Shown here piece by piece: positions 1 through 7,223 of a DNA stretch of 20,976 nt; positions within the stretch are counted from its first letter, which is position 1; every line of letters begins with the position of its first letter. The translations under genes and the position numbers were made by a program. The stretch is from positions 1 to 20,976 of the forward strand of contig CAAHEL010000034.1 in NCBI GenBank assembly GCA_900772445.1, read 5' to 3'. Under the pieces are notes generated by a model, which was given only the letters and a program-made list of their open reading frames with translations, had not been told where the DNA came from and searched no databases. The stretch comes from Bacilli bacterium. Its GTDB lineage: Bacteria; Bacillota_I; Bacilli_A; RF39; UBA660.

Positions 1-45
1 AATATTCTACGTCAAAGAGATATAAAGAATCTTTTAGAAATATAA
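1..45 (+). CDS. possible C-terminal tail of an upstream protein (partial)
   Basis: Frame 1 is open from the window edge to a TAA at 43-45 and encodes 14 residues ending in RDIKNLLEI. An inverted repeat followed by a T-run lies about 35 bp downstream, as expected after a gene end. The stretch is too short to name, and an open frame of this length could occur by chance in such AT-rich DNA. Confidence 0.35.
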   Translation, partial: NILRQRDIKNLLEI

Positions 46-80
46 AAAAGAATTAGGTAATTATAAATTATCAATTTGTT

Positions 81-125
81 ACTCTTAATTAATATTTTGT
101 ATTTATGCGATAAGAGTTGCTTTTT
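81..125 (+). terminator. possible weak terminator of the upstream gene
   Basis: ACTCTTA (81-87) pairs with TAAGAGT (111-117), and TGCTTTTT follows. The loop is long, about 23 nt, so the hairpin is weak. Its position, after a possible gene end and before the promoter at 172, supports a terminator. Confidence 0.35.
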
Positions 126-171
126 GTATGCGAAAACATAACATATTATTTGTAAAGAATACTAAAATACA

Positions 172-201
172 TTGACATATATTTCTGCCTTTTGTTATAA
201 T
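172..201 (+). promoter_or_regulatory. sigma-A-type promoter for the coiled-coil gene
   Basis: A perfect -35 box TTGACA (172-177) is followed after 18 bp by a perfect -10 box TATAAT (196-201), with an upstream TG (193-194) making it an extended -10. It is the closest match to consensus in the window. Transcription should start near 208, giving a leader of about 37 nt with AAGGTGA ahead of the ATG at 245. Confidence 0.8.
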
Positions 202-244
202 GTAATAAAGGTACAAGTAATTATTATTTGTAAAAGGTGATTAA

Positions 245-1258
245 ATGATAAAGGTAACTAAAGTAGATAATCCGGATAATATGGATTTTCATCCGGAAGA
301 TGTGCATTTACAAAATTTTAGAATGTTTGTTAGAATTTGTAATTTTACTTTACCACCTGAGTTTGAAATAGAATATGGTAAATTATCAGATTTAACAATG
401 AAATTCTATTCACTATGTCGGAATTTAGGATCTTGCAATTATGAGCGCAAAAGATCAGAGGGCTCTATAAAGGTTCATGAACAGTCATTGGTAGAATTAG
501 AAAAAGTTGAAAAAGAACAACAACAACAATTTATGAGTATGATTAAAAATTCTTTTGATAATTCTTTTGCTAGTGGATATGGTGATGTTACTGTTGCCAC
601 TGAAAAGCTAAAAGATATTAGGTGGCAAAGAGAAGAGGAAGAAAGAAAACTTAAAAATGCAAAACAAGATTATCAACAAGCTATTACTACATTGCAAACA
701 ATTAAAGATACACTTGAACAATCATTTGCGGATTTAGTAAGTCAGTTACAAGTTGTTGCAGAACTAAAAAATAAAAGTAATATTGATCTTGAAAATATTC
801 AAATTAAAAGCGATTTTCTTTTCTATATTGATAAAATGAAGGAAAATCCTAAAACTATAGCAGCTTATAAAAGGTTATTAACATCTTTTATTACATTGAG
901 AGTTGAGTGTTTTAAAGTAATAGAATATATGGCACAAAAAATGGTTGTTAGTTATAAAGAACAAACGCTATTAAAAGATTTTACTGATGTTGAATTAGCA
1001 AATTTAGAACTTGCTGATGGCGCTTCAGAAGCTGTTAGTATTAATGAACATGATATATCTATGGGTTCAGATATATTTATGTATTCTTCTGAAATGGATT
1101 TAATAAGTAGGCATTTTAAAGGTGAAGAACTATCTAGTGAATATATTGAATCGTTTGGTAAAGTAAAATTTGGGGAAGAATTTGACTCTTTAATAAAAAA
1201 ACTTGCTGGTATTAGACATGCAATGGAGTTGGAAAAAGAGGTAGGCCGTTCAAGATAA
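245..1258 (+). CDS. coiled-coil protein of unknown function
   Basis: The 337-residue product is not a family I recognise. It has no signal peptide or membrane segment and should be cytoplasmic. Residues about 66-100 and 115-175 are rich in E, K, Q and L with heptad-like spacing and predict helical coiled coil, including a run of four Gln (92-95). The end, from about 185 to 337, is mixed and probably globular. The ATG follows AAGGTGA at a good distance and a near-consensus promoter. It stands alone, between its own promoter and a terminator. Codon use differs visibly from the genes that follow: CCG, CGG, CGC, TCA and ACA all occur, and Lys is mostly AAA, while neighbours prefer ACT, AGT and AAG. 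This could mean recent acquisition or different expression; I have not counted it. Confidence 0.75.
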   Translation: MIKVTKVDNPDNMDFHPEDVHLQNFRMFVRICNFTLPPEFEIEYGKLSDLTMKFYSLCRNLGSCNYERKRSEGSIKVHEQSLVELEKVEKEQQQQFMSMIKNSFDNSFASGYGDVTVATEKLKDIRWQREEEERKLKNAKQDYQQAITTLQTIKDTLEQSFADLVSQLQVVAELKNKSNIDLENIQIKSDFLFYIDKMKENPKTIAAYKRLLTSFITLRVECFKVIEYMAQKMVVSYKEQTLLKDFTDVELANLELADGASEAVSINEHDISMGSDIFMYSSEMDLISRHFKGEELSSEYIESFGKVKFGEEFDSLIKKLAGIRHAMELEKEVGRSR

Positions 1259-1279
1259 AGATCATTTGTGGTCTTTTTT
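1257..1279 (+). terminator. intrinsic terminator after the coiled-coil gene
   Basis: AAAGATC (1257-1263) and GGTCTTT (1270-1276) form a 7-bp stem with one G-T pair and a 6-nt loop, followed by a T-run. The hairpin overlaps the TAA stop codon. Confidence 0.75.
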
Positions 1280-1525
1280 CTTTTGTAAAAAGTTATAGTT
1301 GTTTTAGATGAGATTACTTACATTTATTATATTAGTTGTTTTCTTTAAGATTTATTTATTTTTAATATTTAATTATATTAATCTTTTAGTATTTAAAAAA
1401 GTGATTTTATTAATTTCTTTATTCGATAGTTAAATGAAATGATTTATCAACAGGTTTGTTGATAGATTTTTTTGTAAAATAGAATAATATGGGTAGATTT
1501 ATAATATATATGGTGTTTTTTGTGA
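1280..1525. other. non-coding stretch, about 250 bp
   Basis: No ORF of useful length and no clear promoter or RNA gene is visible before the HD-domain gene's -10 box. The only structure is the strong hairpin and T-run at 1443-1473. The sequence is almost entirely A and T, like degraded or spacer DNA. Confidence 0.6.
1443..1473 (+). terminator. strong terminator with no obvious gene upstream
   Basis: TATCAACA (1445-1452) and TGTTGATA (1457-1464) are perfectly complementary around a GGTT tetraloop. The stem can extend by two pairs (1443-1466), and seven T follow. It reads on the plus strand only. The nearest upstream gene already has its own terminator at 1257, so this one may end a small RNA or the remnant of a lost gene, or block read-through into the HD gene. 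Confidence 0.7.
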
Positions 1526-1531
1526 TATAAT
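1523..1531 (+). promoter_or_regulatory. extended -10 promoter of the HD-domain gene
   Basis: TGATATAAT has the extended-TG arrangement, with TATAAT at 1526-1531. No good -35 is visible 17 bp upstream. The expected start of transcription, about 1537-1539, coincides with the ATG at 1537. Confidence 0.65.
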
Positions 1532-1536
1532 TGTTT

Positions 1537-2064
1537 ATGATTAATATGAAAGAAAGAAATGAATTTGATTTAATAATAAAAGATTTAATTGATAATAAGA
1601 GTGTATTAGAGATGAAAAATTATATTCAACATTGTAATACTAATTGTTTTGATCATTGTTATAATGTTGCTTATTTATGTTATAGGATTTCTAAAAAAAT
1701 GAAATGGGATTATGTTAGTGCTGCAAGAGGGGCAATGCTTCATGATTTGTTTTTATATGATTGGAGATTACCTAGAAAATATAGGAAAAATAAGAAAATG
1801 CACGCTTTCGTTCATGGTAAAATTGCTTTAGAAAATGCTTCTTTGGTATGTGAACTTAATGAGATAGAAAGAGATATGATACTTAATCATATGTGGCCTG
1901 TTACTTTGACTATTCCTAAAAGTAAGGAAGGTTTTCTTTTGACTATTATAGATAAATATTGTGCTTATATTGAGATTATTGATGGTTTTTCTAGTGCTTT
2001 TAGTAAGAACTATTATGTTAAATATTTTTATGTTATGTTTATTTTGTTGTTTAAAAGGTTTTAA
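1537..2064 (+). CDS. HD-domain phosphohydrolase-like protein
   Basis: This is a small soluble protein (about 175 residues) with an HD metal-dependent phosphohydrolase fold. The ligand pattern is present in order: His in FDHCYNVA, the HD doublet in MLHDLFLYDW, His in HAFVHGK, His in LNHMWPVT and Asp in IIDKYCAY. HD proteins hydrolyse phosphomonoesters or nucleotides; the substrate here cannot be told. The in-frame TTG at 1531 lies inside the -10 box and cannot be the start. ATG 1537 sits at the predicted transcription start, and ATG 1546 is the alternative. Neither has a Shine-Dalgarno, so the mRNA is probably leaderless or nearly so. The last 20 or so residues are hydrophobic and aromatic (YYVKYFYVMFILLFKRF) and may form a C-terminal membrane-associated helix. 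The next gene has its own promoter. Confidence 0.85.
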   Translation: MINMKERNEFDLIIKDLIDNKSVLEMKNYIQHCNTNCFDHCYNVAYLCYRISKKMKWDYVSAARGAMLHDLFLYDWRLPRKYRKNKKMHAFVHGKIALENASLVCELNEIERDMILNHMWPVTLTIPKSKEGFLLTIIDKYCAYIEIIDGFSSAFSKNYYVKYFYVMFILLFKRF

Positions 2065-2068
2065 AGTG

Positions 2069-2077
2069 TGTTATAAT
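2069..2077 (+). promoter_or_regulatory. extended -10 promoter of the pyrophosphatase gene
   Basis: TG (2069-2070), one T, then TATAAT (2072-2077), just after the HD gene's stop codon. It gives a leader of about 26 nt containing AGGAGG (2098-2103). The gene may also receive read-through from upstream. Confidence 0.65.
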
Positions 2078-2109
2078 TATTAACAAATGAATGTTTGAGG
2101 AGGTTATTT

Positions 2110-3726
2110 ATGGAAAAGGTTTATATATTCGGACATAGGAATCCAGATACTGATAGTGTTACTGCGGCAATTACTTTGTCTTATTTAAAAAATAAACTTG
2201 GTATGAATACTGTTCCTGCGGTACTTAGTTCAATTAATTTAGAATCTAAATTTGCTTTAGATTATTTTGGTGTTCCTGAACCGATATTTTTAAATGATGT
2301 TAATATTAAGATTAAGGATTTAAAATATACTAAGAATTATACTGTTAAGGAAAAGGATTCAATATATGATGCTTATTTTAAGATGAATAAGTTTGGTATT
2401 AGTAAGATACCTGTTGTTGATAATGATAAAAATATGATTGGTATTATTAGTATGAAAGATATTGCTAAAGATCAGTTTTCTTTTAATTATAGTTATGTTG
2501 ATGCAACTTATGATAATATTTGCGAAGTTATTAATGGTAGAGAAATACTTAGATATGATGATGATATTAGAGGAGATTTACTTGTTGCTTCTTATAAGAG
2601 CACTACTTTTATGGAAGAGGTTAATTTAACTAGGGATAATATTTTAATTGTTGGTAATAGGCATAGTATAATTGAATATGCTGTTAATTCTGGTGTTAAA
2701 CTTATTGTTATTGTAGGAAATGGGCAAATTAAGGAAGAGCATTTAGAGATTGCTAGAAAGAATAGGGTTAATGTTATTTCTACTGATTATAATACTTTAG
2801 ATGCTACTAAGATATTTAGTTTATGTAATAATGTTGTTTCTATTCTTAATACTAATAAGGTTTTATGTGTAAATGAAAATGATGATGTAAATGATTTTAT
2901 TAAACTTGCTAATAAGACTAGATATAGTTATTATCCTGTTCTTAATGTTAAGGGAAAATGTAAGGGAATTATTAGGTTTTCTGATGTTGGTTTTAGGAGT
3001 AAGAAAAATGTTATTTTAGTAGATCATAATTCTTATGAACAAAGTGCAATTGGTCTTGAAGATGCTAATATTGTAGAAATTATAGATCATCATAATATAG
3101 GTACTATTGGTACTAATATGCCAATTAGTTTTAGAAATATGCCTGTTGGTAGCACTAATACTATTATTTATAATTTATATAAGGAAAATAGGGTTCCTAT
3201 TCCTAAAGCAATGGCAGGTCTTATGTTATCTGGTATTTTGTCTGATACTTTAATTCTTACTAGTCCTACTACTACGGATATTGATAGGGAAGCGGTAATG
3301 TTTCTTGGTAATATTGCAGATGTTGATTATAAGGTTTATGGTAATCAAATGATTAAGGCTGGTTCTTCACTTGCGGGAATGACTAGGGAACAAGTTTTAT
3401 ATAAGGATTATAAGAACTATACTATTGATAATTCTAAGGTAGGTTTAGGACAAATTATTACTACTGATATTGATGAATTGATGAATGAAAAGGAAGAATA
3501 TATTAATTTACTTAATACTGTTAGTGAAAGTAATAATTATTTATTTGTTTGTTTATTTGTTACTAATATTTTAGAAAATGGTACTTATGTTTTATTTAGT
3601 GATAGGGCAAAAGATGTATTAGAGAATGCTTTTGGTATTAAGGATATTAAACAAGGACAATTTTTAAAGGGAATTGTTTCTAGAAAGAAGCAAATATTAC
3701 CTGTTCTTATTAATGATATTGAATAA
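2110..3726 (+). CDS. manganese-dependent inorganic pyrophosphatase with regulatory CBS-DRTGG insert
   Basis: This is a family II (DHH) inorganic pyrophosphatase of the long regulated type, which hydrolyses pyrophosphate to two phosphates in the cytosol. From the ATG at 2110 (538 residues), GHRNPDTDS supplies the first metal ligands (His9, Asp13, Asp15). A CBS domain lies at about 74-125, a DRTGG-like domain at about 140-245 and a second CBS at about 250-298. The DHH half then resumes with VDHN (304-307) and IDHH (325-328), followed by a DHHA2-type region with LSDTLILTSPT. In characterised members the CBS pair binds adenine nucleotides and, in DRTGG forms, diadenosine polyphosphates. AGGAGG is 6 bp before ATG 2110; an in-frame TTG at 2095 precedes that site and is rejected. 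Function is confident, nucleotide control inferred from family. Confidence 0.93.
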   Translation: MEKVYIFGHRNPDTDSVTAAITLSYLKNKLGMNTVPAVLSSINLESKFALDYFGVPEPIFLNDVNIKIKDLKYTKNYTVKEKDSIYDAYFKMNKFGISKIPVVDNDKNMIGIISMKDIAKDQFSFNYSYVDATYDNICEVINGREILRYDDDIRGDLLVASYKSTTFMEEVNLTRDNILIVGNRHSIIEYAVNSGVKLIVIVGNGQIKEEHLEIARKNRVNVISTDYNTLDATKIFSLCNNVVSILNTNKVLCVNENDDVNDFIKLANKTRYSYYPVLNVKGKCKGIIRFSDVGFRSKKNVILVDHNSYEQSAIGLEDANIVEIIDHHNIGTIGTNMPISFRNMPVGSTNTIIYNLYKENRVPIPKAMAGLMLSGILSDTLILTSPTTTDIDREAVMFLGNIADVDYKVYGNQMIKAGSSLAGMTREQVLYKDYKNYTIDNSKVGLGQIITTDIDELMNEKEEYINLLNTVSESNNYLFVCLFVTNILENGTYVLFSDRAKDVLENAFGIKDIKQGQFLKGIVSRKKQILPVLINDIE

Positions 3727-3730
3727 AAAT

Positions 3731-3756
3731 GAATGTAGTATATCTGCGTTCTTTTT
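3731..3756 (+). terminator. terminator after the pyrophosphatase gene
   Basis: Bases 3731-3738 and 3744-3751 pair as an 8-bp stem with two G-T pairs around a TATAT loop, followed by TTTTT. It lies 4 bp after the TAA stop. Confidence 0.7.
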
Positions 3757-3861
3757 ATGATTAGTTTTGGGGGAGAAGCAATTATAAATAATTTAAAAGG
3801 TATTAAATTTAGTGTTATTGATATTAATAATGAGAAATAGTGTAAAGTTATTTTAGTTTTG

Positions 3862-3870
3862 TGATATAAT
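3862..3870 (+). promoter_or_regulatory. extended -10 promoter of the unknown two-gene operon
   Basis: TGATATAAT with TATAAT at 3865-3870, the same motif as before the HD gene and the tetR gene. Transcription should begin near 3877, almost at the GGGAGG Shine-Dalgarno (3876-3881), so the leader is very short. Confidence 0.65.
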
Positions 3871-3888
3871 GTTATGGGAGGTTTTAAA

Positions 3889-4407
3889 ATGATATTTAAA
3901 AATAGTATTAATGGATTTTATACTTTAGAGATTAAAGGTATTCCTTTTTGGAAAAAAGATGTAAATGATGATGGGGAAGTAGTTTATGAAAAAACATTGA
4001 TAAGTAATTCTTTTACTTTATATTTGGATAGGTTTCGTAATATGAAAGGTGTTCCTGATTCTTGCTTTGAATGTTTGGATTTGGTTACTGGTAGACTTTG
4101 TGCTTTACAGGATTTGGGAGATAAGTATATGATTTTACCAAGTAGAATTGTAATTTCTAAAGATAGTTTTGTAAAAAATGATAATAGTGATATACTTTCT
4201 AAGGCAGTAGAAATAGTTCATAATAAGAGTATGGAATTAGAATATACTAATATATCTGAAGGTATTTTATTTGATAGTTATTTTTGTGATGTTATATCAA
4301 AGAGAGAAAATATTGATATAGTACCTTTGAAAATGTTTATTAATGAAAACGAAACTGTTAAGAAAAGATATAAAACTAAGAATTTGGGAGTTAAGAATGA
4401 TAAATAA
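3889..4407 (+). CDS. hypothetical protein, first gene of a two-gene operon
   Basis: A 172-residue soluble protein of no family I recognise. It has no signal peptide, membrane helix or obvious catalytic motif. The N-terminal half looks beta-rich (FYTLEIKGIPFWKK, FTLYLDRF), with three Cys in the middle region (DSCFECLD, RLCALQDL); the C-terminus is basic. The start is ATG 3889, with GGGAGG 7 bp upstream. An in-frame ATG at 3874 lies before that Shine-Dalgarno and probably before the transcription start. The end overlaps the next gene by 11 bp, which implies co-expression and translational coupling. Confidence 0.75.
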   Translation: MIFKNSINGFYTLEIKGIPFWKKDVNDDGEVVYEKTLISNSFTLYLDRFRNMKGVPDSCFECLDLVTGRLCALQDLGDKYMILPSRIVISKDSFVKNDNSDILSKAVEIVHNKSMELEYTNISEGILFDSYFCDVISKRENIDIVPLKMFINENETVKKRYKTKNLGVKNDK

Positions 4408-5128
4408 TGAGAGTACATTTAGTGAAGTTAAATCTGAATTATTAAAGAGATATTTATATTTATATAATAATAAGAAATTGATTTTATCTTTATGTATTGG
4501 TAAGAGAAAAGATAAGGAAGAATTGGGAAAGTATTATTTATTAAGGGATATTGATGATAATGTTGTTAATACTTTTTTTGATTTCTTATTTTCTGATAAT
4601 GATATGGAAAATTCAGTTTTATATAATCAAATTGAATTAATTAAGAGTAATTCTGAATATTTATATATGTATAATTATTTAATAACTATGGTAGAAAAAA
4701 GTAGAGGTAGTATTTTTACTGTTTGGAAGATACTTTCTTATGTTAGAGAAAAATGTAAGAATAATGATGTTTTTCTTAAGGCATTAGATAAGTATTATAA
4801 TATTGATAGATATGTTATTAGCGGTAGGGATTATAATAGTGGTTATAGGTTATTAAAGATAGATGCTGAAATGATGACTAATGATGATTATAAGAGATAT
4901 CCTTCTTCAGATATGGTTGTTATTGATTTTAATGAATATGTATTTGAAATGGTGGATGAATATTTTGTTTATGAATATGATACTGATATTTATGATAAAT
5001 CTAATAAGGGATATTCTAGTTCTAATTTTATGTCTAGTTTAGTTAATGGGTCAATGCTTGATATTGAAAATAAGAGAAAGATTTTGGAAAATATAAATAA
5101 GAATAGAATAAAACAAAGAATTAAGTAA
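4397..5128 (+). CDS. hypothetical protein, second gene of a two-gene operon
   Basis: A 243-residue soluble protein that I do not recognise. It is rich in Tyr, Asn, Asp and Lys and looks mostly helical in the first half (SEVKSELLKRYLYLYNNKK, YNYLITMVEKSRGSIF). The second half is acidic and aromatic (FEMVDEYFVYEYDTDIYD), and the C-terminus is basic. No membrane segment or catalytic motif is evident. The ATG at 4397 has GGGAG 7 bp upstream and overlaps the previous gene. In-frame codons reaching back to 4343 would overlap that gene much further and lack a ribosome site. A terminator follows at once, so the operon has two genes only. The shared expression suggests the two proteins act together. 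Confidence 0.75.
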   Translation: MINNESTFSEVKSELLKRYLYLYNNKKLILSLCIGKRKDKEELGKYYLLRDIDDNVVNTFFDFLFSDNDMENSVLYNQIELIKSNSEYLYMYNYLITMVEKSRGSIFTVWKILSYVREKCKNNDVFLKALDKYYNIDRYVISGRDYNSGYRLLKIDAEMMTNDDYKRYPSSDMVVIDFNEYVFEMVDEYFVYEYDTDIYDKSNKGYSSSNFMSSLVNGSMLDIENKRKILENINKNRIKQRIK

Positions 5129-5132
5129 TTTT

Positions 5133-5167
5133 AAGATACGTTTATTTGTAATTTAATGTATCTTTTT
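5133..5167 (+). terminator. terminator of the unknown two-gene operon
   Basis: AAGATACGTT (5133-5142) pairs with AATGTATCTT (5155-5164), with one G-T pair and a 12-nt loop, then a T-run. Confidence 0.7.
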
Positions 5168-5208
5168 ATTTTGGTTATTTTATTTTTTTTATAATTATAT
5201 AAAATTAA

Positions 5209-5237
5209 ATGACTTTTTATTAAAAATTTGATACAAT
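5209..5237 (+). promoter_or_regulatory. promoter of the CmpB-like membrane protein gene
   Basis: ATGACT (5209-5214, four of six to TTGACA), 17 bp, then TACAAT (5232-5237) with an extended TG at 5229-5230. The in-frame TTG at 5228 lies inside this promoter, which rules it out as a start. Confidence 0.55.
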
Positions 5238-5269
5238 GTTGTTATAAATATTATAAGGAGTTTAGTAGT

Positions 5270-5866
5270 ATGGGAAGTATATTTAATTTTGGGATTGATT
5301 TTTCTGATAAGAAATGGTATGAGGTAGTGAGAGATATTTTTATATTTTTTATTACTTATTGTATTGCTGGATGGATTTATGAGGAATTAATTTTTGCTAT
5401 TGAGGATAATATAATTGTTAATAGGGGAGCAATGTTTGGTCCTTGGTTACCTATTTATGGTGTTGGTGGGATTATAATTGTAATGTTATTTTATAGAACT
5501 AAGGATAAAAAGATAAATATTGGTAAATTAAATATTAGGCCTTTGGTTTTAGGTATTGAGACTTTTGTTTTATCTACTCTTATTGAACTTGTTTCTACTT
5601 ATATTATTAGTTTTACTGGTGGAGATTTTAAGACTTTATGGGATTATAGTAATGATTTTATGAATTTTGAAGGTAGAATTGCTTTGATACCTGATATTAA
5701 GTTTGGATTTTTGGCAGTTTTTACTATTTATCTTTTGCAACCTATGTTAATTAAATTTACAAATAGTGATAAGAATATTGTTAATATTGTAACTATTATT
5801 GTTTTTGTTTTATTTGTTGTTGATTTAATTTCTAGGATATGGTTGGGTAGTAATTTTGCTGGTTAA
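5270..5866 (+). CDS. putative ABC-transporter-type membrane protein (CmpB/PF06541-like)
   Basis: A multi-spanning membrane protein of 198 residues. It matches the pattern of the family named putative ABC-transporter type IV (PF06541): GWIYEE (34-39), NRGAMFGPWLPIYGVG (51-66), a conserved Glu in a long helix (FVLSTLIELVSTYI), then WDYS and FMNFEGRIAL. Five or so hydrophobic helices are visible. No ATPase partner is nearby and transport by this family is, to my knowledge, not proven, so the name should be taken as structural only. ATG 5270 follows AAGGAG at about 10 bp. It is a single gene, since the next gene has its own promoter. It sits just before the tetR-liaF-liaG-like operon, which also encodes envelope proteins. 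Confidence 0.8.
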   Translation: MGSIFNFGIDFSDKKWYEVVRDIFIFFITYCIAGWIYEELIFAIEDNIIVNRGAMFGPWLPIYGVGGIIIVMLFYRTKDKKINIGKLNIRPLVLGIETFVLSTLIELVSTYIISFTGGDFKTLWDYSNDFMNFEGRIALIPDIKFGFLAVFTIYLLQPMLIKFTNSDKNIVNIVTIIVFVLFVVDLISRIWLGSNFAG

Positions 5867-5893
5867 ATAGGTATATACAAAGTTGTTTTGTTG

Positions 5894-5902
5894 TGATATA
5901 AT
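5894..5902 (+). promoter_or_regulatory. extended -10 promoter of the tetR operon
   Basis: TGATATAAT with TATAAT at 5897-5902, in the same wider context (TTGTGATATAAT) as the promoter at 3862. No clear -35. The region 5867-5932 is the only place for an operator of this operon; AAGTGATAC (5906-5914) lies just after the -10, but I see no clean palindrome. Confidence 0.6.
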
Positions 5903-5932
5903 ATCAAGTGATACAAAAGGGATGGTGGTATT

Positions 5933-6553
5933 ATGCCTACAAATGTTAAAATTACTAAGGAAATGATTTTGAATGCTGCGTTTGATATTGCTAGAGAACG
6001 TGGGATAGATGGGGTTAGTAATAGGGAAATAGCAAAGAAACTTAATTGTTCGATTAGACCTATATATTATCAATTTAAGAATACTGATGAATTAAAGATG
6101 GAACTTTGTAATAAGATAGAAAAGTATTTTTATAGTTTTTTGTTTGGTAATATTGTTCCAGATGTTCCTGAATATAAACAAATAGGGATAAATTATATTA
6201 GGTTTGCTAAGGAAGAACAGAATTTATTTAGGTTACTATTTATGAGTGATAGTGATTATTTTATGAATAGTTTTATTGATAGGGATGAGAAGGATTTTAG
6301 TGAATTAAATAAGATTATAAAGTTAAGCACTAAATTAAGAGATGAGGAAATTGAATCTTTTCACGTACTTATGTGGGTGTTTACTCAAGGTATTGCTTCG
6401 CTTGTTGCTAGTGGTAGTGTAAAGTTTACTGATAAACAAGTTAGGGATATGTTGTCTTATCAATTCCAGGCGTTAATGCTTTTGAAGGAAAATCCTAATA
6501 ATAAATGGATAATTAAGGGTAATAATTTTAAGGAGGAAAATAATAATGACTAG
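5933..6553 (+). CDS. TetR/AcrR family transcriptional regulator
   Basis: A 206-residue TetR-type repressor-like protein. The N-terminal DNA-binding domain covers about residues 7-55. The helix-turn-helix at about 28-49 (VSNREIAKKLNCSIRPIYYQF) ends in the typical YYxF signature. The helical C-terminal part (about 60-200) should bind a ligand and dimerise; the ligand is not apparent. ATG 5933 follows GGGATGGTGG. The end overlaps the start of the LiaF-like gene by 8 bp, so regulator and targets are probably co-transcribed and the protein likely represses its own operon. The LiaF/LiaG pair is usually linked to a LiaRS two-component system in Bacilli; here a one-component regulator takes that place. 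Confidence 0.9.
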   Translation: MPTNVKITKEMILNAAFDIARERGIDGVSNREIAKKLNCSIRPIYYQFKNTDELKMELCNKIEKYFYSFLFGNIVPDVPEYKQIGINYIRFAKEEQNLFRLLFMSDSDYFMNSFIDRDEKDFSELNKIIKLSTKLRDEEIESFHVLMWVFTQGIASLVASGSVKFTDKQVRDMLSYQFQALMLLKENPNNKWIIKGNNFKEENNND

Positions 6554-7223
6554 TTTTAGAAATATTTTATGGGGAGTTATTTTTATAGTAATTGGTTTGA
6601 TAATTGGGGGAAATGCATTAGATTTGTTTGATATTAATATTTTCTTTGATGGTTGGTGGACTTTATTTATAATTATTCCTTGTTTTATGGGGTTATTTAA
6701 TGCCAAAGAAGTAAAGAGTAATCTTATCGGTTTATTTATTGGTATTGTTTTGCTTTTAGGTAGTCAAGATATATTAGATTTTGATTTAATGTGGAAGTTA
6801 ATGCTTCCTTGTATATTAATTATAATTGGTTTATCTTTTATATTTAAAGATACTTTTAATAAGAAGTTAAATGATAATATTAAGAAACTTAATAAGAATA
6901 TTGGTGAAGATAATTCTTGTTGTGCTACATTTGCTGGTGAAAATATTAAATATGGTAAAAAGAAATTTAATGGTGCTAGTTTAAATGCTATATTTGGTGG
7001 TATTAAGTATGATTTGAGAGATGCAATTATTGATAAGGATGTTGTTATAAATGCAAGTAGTATTTTTGGTGGTATTGATATAATTGTTCCTGATGGTGTT
7101 AGTGTAAAAGTTAAGTCTACCTCAATATTTGGCGGTGTTAATAATAAGACAGATGATAATGATAGTGATGTTATTATTTATGTTAATGCTACTTGTTTAT
7201 TTGGTGGGGTTGATATTAAGTGA
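6546..7223 (+). CDS. LiaF-like membrane protein
   Basis: A 225-residue integral membrane protein. Four hydrophobic helices fill about residues 8-100, in the LiaI/LiaF-type arrangement (PF18917-like). A cytoplasmic or surface beta-rich domain follows from about 125. This domain carries four copies of an FGG motif (150-152, 174-176, 195-197, 219-221), about 21-24 residues apart, as in the C-terminal LiaF domain (PF09922). In Bacillus subtilis LiaF inhibits the LiaRS cell-envelope stress system. Here no LiaR or LiaS is in the window and the gene is fused into a tetR operon, so its partner is uncertain. AAGGAGG lies 6 bp before the ATG at 6546. The stop overlaps the next start in GTGA (7220-7223). 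Confidence 0.85.
   Translation: MTSFRNILWGVIFIVIGLIIGGNALDLFDINIFFDGWWTLFIIIPCFMGLFNAKEVKSNLIGLFIGIVLLLGSQDILDFDLMWKLMLPCILIIIGLSFIFKDTFNKKLNDNIKKLNKNIGEDNSCCATFAGENIKYGKKKFNGASLNAIFGGIKYDLRDAIIDKDVVINASSIFGGIDIIVPDGVSVKVKSTSIFGGVNNKTDDNDSDVIIYVNATCLFGGVDIK

Noticed and set aside
3757..3840. 27-codon ORF from an ATG just after the pyrophosphatase terminator
   Set aside because: The ATG lies in the terminator T-run with no ribosome site and no promoter between. It could be a gene remnant, but there is no positive evidence.
5825..6073. Minus-strand open frame over the tetR start
   Set aside because: It spans the tetR promoter and coding start, lacks a ribosome site and has no protein-like pattern.
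6473..6706. Minus-strand open frame over the tetR-liaF junction
   Set aside because: It is antisense to two well-supported overlapping genes and has a composition expected by chance.
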